Shown here piece by piece: positions 59,076 to 64,000 of a DNA stretch of 64,000 bases. The notes under the pieces are model-generated. The model was given only the letters and a program-made list of their open reading frames with translations, did not search any database and was not told where the DNA came from. The translations under genes were made by a program, and so were the position numbers. How positions within the stretch are numbered: the stretch's first letter is position 1; each line of letters begins with the position of its first letter. This DNA is from Rhizobiales bacterium NRL2 (lineage in GTDB: Bacteria; Pseudomonadota; Alphaproteobacteria; Minwuiales; Minwuiaceae), in contig CP016093.1 of the NCBI GenBank assembly GCA_001664005.1, positions 2,239,001 through 2,303,000 on the forward strand. The letters run 5' to 3'.

Positions 59076-60812
59076 TCAGGACGGTCCCGACCCCCGTGGC
59101 CCCTGCGGTCCCCGCAGCAGCGCGCCCGGCAACGCACCGGTCGGCTCGCCGTCGGCCAGTATGGGCTGACCCGACTTGATCGTCATGCGGTAGCCGCTGG
59201 CCCGCTGGATCAGCCGCCGGGCGCCGGTCGGCAGATCCCATGCCATGCGCGGCGCGTCGATGCCCAGGCTGTCGAAATCGATCAGGTTGATGTCGGCCAG
59301 ATAGCCCGGCGCCAGCACGCCGCGGTCGTTGAGACCGTGCAGCGACGCCGTGCCCTGCGTCTGCTTGTGGACCAGCCATTCCAGCGGCAGCAACCCGCCC
59401 TTCTTCCGGTCGCGGCCCCAGTAGGCCATGTTGAAGGTCGGCAGGCTGACATCGCAGATGACGCCGCAATGGGCGCCGCCGTCGGAGCCGCTGAAATGCG
59501 TGTAGGGCGCTTCCAGCATCTCGCGGACCGCCTCGAAGCCGTAGTCCGAATAGTTCAGCAGCGGGAAATAGATGAGGCCGCGCCCGCCGAACTCCAGCAG
59601 CGCGTCATAGGCGATGTCCTCGGGACGGCGGCCTTCGGCCTTCGCGCGCTCGGCGAAGCATTCCGAGCGGTCGGGCTCGTAGTTCGGCGGATCGCCGAGA
59701 CGGAACATCTTGTGCCAGCCGCGCAGGAAGAAGTCCGACATCTCGCCGCCCCTGCCGCCGGATTCCTCGGTGATGATCGCCTCGCGCACCGCCGGATCCT
59801 TCATCCGCGCGATCTTCTCCTCGTGCGGCAGGTCGCGCAGCGCGCGGTAGCTCGGCTTGCCCTGGAAGGGATGCAGCGAGCCGTCGAGGCAGAGCAGCAG
59901 GCCCGCCGTGCGGCCCGAGACCTGGGCGTAGATCCGTCCGCCCTTCGCGTTGGCCTCGGCGATGCCCTGCAGCAGCTGGCGGTACTTGCGCGGCGCTTCG
60001 TCGTTCTGGAACAGCAGCAGGCTGACCGGGACGCCATAGCGCGTCGACAGTTCGCGGATCCATTCCAGGTCGCCGCCGCCTTCCTTCAGGGTCAAATCGG
60101 TGGCCATTTCCAGCACGCCGTGGCCGGCTCGGCGCATGCCGTCCGCGATGCCGAACATCTCCGGCGCGCCGGCCCAGGTGCCGGGGACGTACTCGCCCGC
60201 CTTGGTCTTGTGGAAGATCGTCCGCGAAGTGGAGAAGCCTAGCGCGCCGGCTTCCAGTCCCTCCTGGACGATCGCGGCCATACGGGCGATGTCGTCCTCG
60301 TTCGCGGTCTCCTCCTCGATGCAGCGTTCGCCCATGACATAGGCGCGCACCGCGCAGTGCGGCACCTGCGCGCCGACGTCGATGGCGCGCCGCTTGCCGT
60401 CGAGCGCATCGAGATAGCCGGGGAAGTCCTCCCAGCCCCACTCGATCCCGTCGGCCAGGGCCGCGCCGGGAATGTCCTCGACCGATTCCATGAGCTCGAT
60501 CAGCCAGTTCTCCTCGCCGGAGTGGACCGGTGCGAAGCCGACGCCGCAATTGCCCATCACCACAGTGGTGCAGCCATGCCAGGAGGAGGGCGTCAGGTAG
60601 GGATCCCAGAGGGCCTGACCGTCATAATGGGTGTGGATGTCGACCCAGCCGGGCGCGACCATCAATCCGTCGGCGTCGATCTCCCGCCGCGCCGGACCGT
60701 CGACCTTGCCCACGGCGACGATGCGGTCGCCGTCGATGGCGATATCGCCGCTGAACGCGTCCTTGCCGGTGCCGTCATGAATGCGGCCGCCCCGTATCAC
60801 CAGATCATGCAT
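59076..60812 (-). CDS. D-aminoacylase-type amidohydrolase
   Basis: A 578-residue metal-dependent hydrolase of the N-acyl-D-amino-acid deacylase group. The metal motif is VDIHTHYDGQALWD, followed by VMGNCGVGFAPV with the conserved bridging cysteine. FSGSDGGAHCGVICD holds the catalytic aspartate. The small beta-sandwich formed by both ends is seen in LVIRGGRIHDGTGKDAF and AYRMTIKSGQPILADG-like sequence. Start ATG 60812. The substrate is uncertain: deacylation of N-acyl-D-amino acids or a related amide. Confidence 0.88.
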   Translation of the reverse strand: MHDLVIRGGRIHDGTGKDAFSGDIAIDGDRIVAVGKVDGPARREIDADGLMVAPGWVDIHTHYDGQALWDPYLTPSSWHGCTTVVMGNCGVGFAPVHSGEENWLIELMESVEDIPGAALADGIEWGWEDFPGYLDALDGKRRAIDVGAQVPHCAVRAYVMGERCIEEETANEDDIARMAAIVQEGLEAGALGFSTSRTIFHKTKAGEYVPGTWAGAPEMFGIADGMRRAGHGVLEMATDLTLKEGGGDLEWIRELSTRYGVPVSLLLFQNDEAPRKYRQLLQGIAEANAKGGRIYAQVSGRTAGLLLCLDGSLHPFQGKPSYRALRDLPHEEKIARMKDPAVREAIITEESGGRGGEMSDFFLRGWHKMFRLGDPPNYEPDRSECFAERAKAEGRRPEDIAYDALLEFGGRGLIYFPLLNYSDYGFEAVREMLEAPYTHFSGSDGGAHCGVICDVSLPTFNMAYWGRDRKKGGLLPLEWLVHKQTQGTASLHGLNDRGVLAPGYLADINLIDFDSLGIDAPRMAWDLPTGARRLIQRASGYRMTIKSGQPILADGEPTGALPGALLRGPQGPRGSGPS

Positions 60813-60918
60813 GGCCCCTGTCCCCCCGCTGTGGCGCGCTGTGCGCGTCTCCCCGCGCGCAAGGAGGGCAGTATCTCAGGCCCGTGGCGCGGCGTACAGA
60901 CGGGGCGGCGGGGAGGGG

Positions 60919-61542
60919 CTATGCAGCCTTGCGGGCCGCGATCACCCAGCCGTCGACGCCGGCGCCGGGCATGTGGTCGCCCTTCTCCTCCCTGACGACC
61001 TCGAGTTTCCCCTGGGCTTCCAGGCTCTCCAGCTTGGCCGATACGTTGCCTTCGTCGTGGTACTTCTCGTTGATGCCGATGATCAGCGGCCCGCCGGGCT
61101 TCAGCACGCGGATCATCTCCTCCAGCGCATCCGGGTCCACATGGGCGAAGCTGAAGGCGCCGACGGCGGTGACGGCGTCATAGCTCTCGTCGACGGCGTC
61201 GATCGGCGGCTCGTTCAGATCGGTCTCGAACAGGGCATCATAGGCCTTCGAGAGCTTCGCTTTCTCCAGCATTTCGGGGGAATAGTCGCAGCCCTCGACA
61301 TGGGCGTAGCCGTGGGCCCTGAGCGCGCGCCCGGAAAGCCCGGTGCCGCAGGCGACGTCCAGGATGCGCGCCTCGCCGTCGGGCAGCATCTCGCGCAGTA
61401 CCTCGGCGCAGCGCCCGGGCTGGGCGTACTGCTTTTCCTCAAGTTCCTGATCGTAGACTTCGGCCCAGTCCTCGTAGAGGGCGCGGGTCTCGCGCTTGTT
61501 CTGCACCTCGTAGGCGCGGTCGAAATATCGTTTGGCGGCCAT
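60919..61542 (-). CDS. Class I SAM-dependent methyltransferase
   Basis: A 207-residue methyltransferase. The SAM-binding motif I is ARILDVACGTGLSGRALRAHG (about 58-78). The acidic residue after strand 2 is in GCDYSPEMLEKAK. The post-core motif is AVTAVGAFSFAHVDPDALEEM. It resembles the WBSCR27-like group; its substrate is unknown. The ATG at 61542 is preferred; the upstream ATG at 61584 adds 14 residues without family character. It follows the alpha/beta hydrolase gene on the same strand, 66 bases away. Confidence 0.85.
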   Translation of the reverse strand: MAAKRYFDRAYEVQNKRETRALYEDWAEVYDQELEEKQYAQPGRCAEVLREMLPDGEARILDVACGTGLSGRALRAHGYAHVEGCDYSPEMLEKAKLSKAYDALFETDLNEPPIDAVDESYDAVTAVGAFSFAHVDPDALEEMIRVLKPGGPLIIGINEKYHDEGNVSAKLESLEAQGKLEVVREEKGDHMPGAGVDGWVIAARKAA

Positions 61543-61608
61543 GATACGCTTGGCTCCGTTCTTGTTGCTTCCGCAGACCTCCAATATCGGGTGTGCGGGC
61601 GTTCGGGC

Positions 61609-62730
61609 TCAACCCCCTGCGGCAGTAGCGTTCATCCAGTCCAGAACCTCGCCGTTCAGATCCGGGGCGTAGGTGTGGCTCAGGTCGGCGATCTCCCGAT
61701 AGGTGACGGTCGCGCCGGCGCTCAGCAGCCACTCATGCGCCATGCGCGCCATGTCGGCCGGGAACATCCAGTCCAGCGCGCCGTGGATCAGGTGAACGGG
61801 CAGGCCGTGGACGCGCCCGGCGTCCGCGAACGCGCCCAGCATCGGATGGAAGGCGGCGGAGAACGGGGCGAGGTGCGTGAAGGGCGATCGCGCCCGGAGC
61901 CCCGAGACATAGGTGAAGGTGCCGCCGTCGCTCATGCCGGTCAGCAGCATCCGCCCCGCATCGATCCGCCACTTGTCCCGCGCCAGCGCCACGATGCGGT
62001 CGAGATGCGGCGAATCGATGTCGTCGCCCTGCAGCGCCCAGGTGCCGCCCAGAGAGGTGGGCGCGATCAGGATGGCGCCACGGCTGCGGGCGTCGCTGAG
62101 CCAGCTCCACAGGAAGCCGCGTCCCCGTCCTCTGCCGCCGTGCAGCGCCACCACCAAGGGCCACTCGCGGCCGGGATCGTAGTATTCGGGGACGTAGACC
62201 CAGAAGGTCTGCCGGCTGTCGAGATCCGGTCCGAAGGCGAGGATGCCGGTTCCTTCGGGCGCTGCGCCCGCAAGCGATTGCACCAGGGTCTCATCGTCCC
62301 GGACCGCGGGATCCAGAAAGAAGCGGCTGACGGGTGGCAGGAAGCCCGCGATCGGATAGAGCGCCTCCAGGGCCTTCGGCAGATGCCGCAGCGCCCCGTA
62401 GGCGAGACGGATGCCTTCGGGTGCGGCAGCGGCGTCGCGCAGGCCGGAGAGGGCGGCCGCGGCGTGGCCGGCCGCAAGATCGAGTTGCGCGCCGAGCGGT
62501 GACAGGCGCTCGGGCCAATCGGGTGTGTCGGTCCGGGCCGCGCGCAGGGCTTCCTCGGCTTCCGCCGCCTCCACGGCCAGCCCGGCGATCGCCGCCGGGT
62601 GCAGCCGCCGCGCCACGGACTGCAGCGCGGTCAGAGCATCCAGAAGGGGCGTCAGCAGCCGCTCGATCCGGGCGGTCTCCGCCTGGTCGAGGTCGATGCG
62701 GGTCTGTTCGGGCGCGCCATCGTCGGACAT
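61609..62730 (-). CDS. Alpha/beta hydrolase (esterase/depolymerase-like) with helical N-terminal extension
   Basis: A 373-residue protein in two parts. Residues 1 to about 135 are a helical, Ala/Arg/Glu-rich region of unknown role. The rest is an alpha/beta hydrolase with oxyanion segment VVALHGGRGRGRGF, nucleophile elbow LLTGMSDGGTFTY, and a late Asp/His pair around HGALDWMFPADMARM and DLSHTYAPD. It has no signal peptide and so is probably cytoplasmic. It most resembles the polyhydroxybutyrate-depolymerase/feruloyl-esterase group; substrate unknown. It diverges from ubiD by 78 bases. Confidence 0.8.
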   Translation of the reverse strand: MSDDGAPEQTRIDLDQAETARIERLLTPLLDALTALQSVARRLHPAAIAGLAVEAAEAEEALRAARTDTPDWPERLSPLGAQLDLAAGHAAAALSGLRDAAAAPEGIRLAYGALRHLPKALEALYPIAGFLPPVSRFFLDPAVRDDETLVQSLAGAAPEGTGILAFGPDLDSRQTFWVYVPEYYDPGREWPLVVALHGGRGRGRGFLWSWLSDARSRGAILIAPTSLGGTWALQGDDIDSPHLDRIVALARDKWRIDAGRMLLTGMSDGGTFTYVSGLRARSPFTHLAPFSAAFHPMLGAFADAGRVHGLPVHLIHGALDWMFPADMARMAHEWLLSAGATVTYREIADLSHTYAPDLNGEVLDWMNATAAGG

Positions 62731-62808
62731 CAGGTCTCACCCCCACTTGCCGAAACCGCATAGTTTGCGGGATTGTCGCGCTGCGGCGTCCAGATTGACA
62801 GGAACAAC

Positions 62809-64000
62809 ATGGCCGATCAGTCCCTTCGCGAATTCATGACGCGCCTGGAGCAGGCGGGCGAACTGGTCCGCGTGAAGGAGCCGGTTTCGACCGAACTGGA
62901 GATGACCGAGATCCAGACCCGGTTGCTGGCCGAAGGCGGGCCGGCGGTGCTGTTCGAGCACCCGGTCAATCCCGACGGCACGCGCGCCGAGATGCCGGTC
63001 CTGGTCAACCTGTTCGGCACGGTCGAACGCGTGGCGAATGGCATGGGCCGCAAGCCGTCGGAACTCCGCGAGGTCGGCGAGATGCTCGCCTTCCTGCGCC
63101 AGCCGGAGCCGCCGGGCGGGTTCCGCGACGCCATCGACAAGCTCCCACTGCTGAAGACCGTGCTCGCCATGCGGCCCAGAACGAAGGGCTACGGCCCGGT
63201 CCATGACGTCATCCTGACCGGGGAGCAGATCGACCTGAACCGTCTGCCGGTGCAGACCTGCTGGCCGGGCGAGCCGGCGCCGCTGATCACCTGGCCGCTG
63301 GTGGTCACGAAAGGCCCGTCGGAGGCGAAGGAGGACGACTTCAACCTCGGCATCTACCGCATGCAGGTGATCGGCCGCGACCGCACCATCATGCGCTGGC
63401 TGAAACACCGGGGCGGGGCCCAGCACCATCGGCGCTGGAAGGGGGCACGGCCGGAGCCGTTACCCGCCGCGGCCGTGATCGGGGCCGATCCGGGCACCAT
63501 CCTGGCGGCGGTGACGCCGGTGCCGGACACGCTCTCCGAATACCAGTTCGCCGGCCTGCTGCGCGGCCGGAAGGTGGAACTGGTCGACTGCCAGACCGTG
63601 CCGCTGAAGGTGCCGGCGGAAGCCGAGATCGTTCTGGAAGGCCATGTCAGCCTGGACGAGACGGCCGAGGAGGGACCCTATGGCGACCACACGGGCTACT
63701 ACAACGCCGTCGAGCGCTTCCCCGTCTTCCACGTTTCCGCGATCACGATGCGGAAGGATCCGATCTACCTCTCCACCTTCACCGGCCGTCCGCCCGACGA
63801 GCCGAGCGTGCTGGGCGAGGCGCTGAACGAGGTCTTCGTGCCGCTGTTCCGCCAGCAGTTTCCGGAGATCGTCGACTTCTGGCTGCCGCCCGAGGGCTGC
63901 TCCTACCGCATCGCGGTGGTGTCGATGAAGAAGGCCTATCCGGGCCACGCCAAGCGGGTGATGCTGGGCGTCTGGTCCTATCTCCGCCAGTTCATGTACA
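62809..64000 (+). CDS. ubiD: UbiD-family decarboxylase (3-octaprenyl-4-hydroxybenzoate carboxy-lyase), truncated by the window edge
   Basis: Prenyl-FMN-dependent decarboxylase of ubiquinone synthesis. It supplies quinone for complex I and other respiratory enzymes. The first 397 codons are present and the frame is open at the edge. [22 protein letters not shown] is a typical start. The glutamates in [16 protein letters not shown] (about 287-288) correspond to active-site residues of E. coli Ubi[18 protein letters not shown] and [19 protein letters not shown] are also diagnostic. AGGAACAAC precedes the ATG. The prenyl-FMN synthase UbiX is not in the window. Confidence 0.95.
   Translation, partial: MADQSLREFMTRLEQAGELVRVKEPVSTELEMTEIQTRLLAEGGPAVLFEHPVNPDGTRAEMPVLVNLFGTVERVANGMGRKPSELREVGEMLAFLRQPEPPGGFRDAIDKLPLLKTVLAMRPRTKGYGPVHDVILTGEQIDLNRLPVQTCWPGEPAPLITWPLVVTKGPSEAKEDDFNLGIYRMQVIGRDRTIMRWLKHRGGAQHHRRWKGARPEPLPAAAVIGADPGTILAAVTPVPDTLSEYQFAGLLRGRKVELVDCQTVPLKVPAEAEIVLEGHVSLDETAEEGPYGDHTGYYNAVERFPVFHVSAITMRKDPIYLSTFTGRPPDEPSVLGEALNEVFVPLFRQQFPEIVDFWLPPEGCSYRIAVVSMKKAYPGHAKRVMLGVWSYLRQFMY

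Overview
The window is 64 kb of GC-rich, densely coding chromosome from an alphaproteobacterium. This is inferred from the gene order tRNA-Leu/tig/clpP/clpX/lon/hup/tRNA-Val, the unbroken nuoA-N operon followed by birA, coaX, RNase J, mce and a DUF1467 gene, the run alr/mlaE/mlaF/radA/cvpA/purF, the trxB/LysR pair, and the use of RNase J. A lineage near Rhodospirillales is likely; the genus cannot be fixed from sequence alone. There is no sign of an insertion sequence, prophage, CRISPR array or restriction/defence locus. About sixty genes are supported; the last, ubiD, runs off the right edge.

Layout. 155-5733 (minus): rimO, then a glycerol-3-phosphate ABC importer transcribed ugpB-A-E-C. 5847-8052 (minus): a cyclase-family hydrolase and an FAD amine oxidase. 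8266-12931 (plus): amidase, bifunctional NAD(P)HX repair enzyme, malonyl-CoA decarboxylase and a small unknown protein. 13061-20045 (plus): tRNA-Leu, trigger factor, ClpP, ClpX, Lon, HU and tRNA-Val, a protein quality-control block. 20274-21874: an MFS transporter and tRNA-Asp. 22035-36267: all 14 subunits of respiratory complex I. 36344-40281: birA, coaX, rnj, mce and a small membrane protein, several with overlapping stop/start codons. 40312-42637 (minus): NADP-dependent oxidoreductase, small membrane protein and SDR. 42762-49035 (plus): alr, mlaE, mlaF, radA, cvpA, purF. 49029-54653 (minus): lipoprotein esterase, dnaB, acidic exported protein, SDR, GNAT, a candidate small RNA and a LysR regulator. 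54727-64000: trxB, a PLP decarboxylase, lepA, an amidohydrolase, a methyltransferase, an alpha/beta hydrolase and the start of ubiD.

Most of the window is housekeeping. Two things stand out. The first is a probable minus-strand small RNA between the LysR and GNAT genes (about 53484-53613). It has two identical CCTCCC-containing ten-base repeats, one of them in a hairpin loop, and ends in a strong intrinsic terminator. This is the architecture of alphaproteobacterial small RNAs that carry anti-Shine-Dalgarno loops. The second is a trigger factor whose C-terminal chaperone domain carries 15 histidines strictly alternating with Asp/Glu, a probable metal-binding tract. Smaller regulatory signals include clear tRNA and hup promoters, a heat-shock-like promoter before lon, DnaA-box-like sequences before dnaB, an intercistronic hairpin between ugpB and ugpA, and a palindrome at the promoter of a small membrane protein gene.
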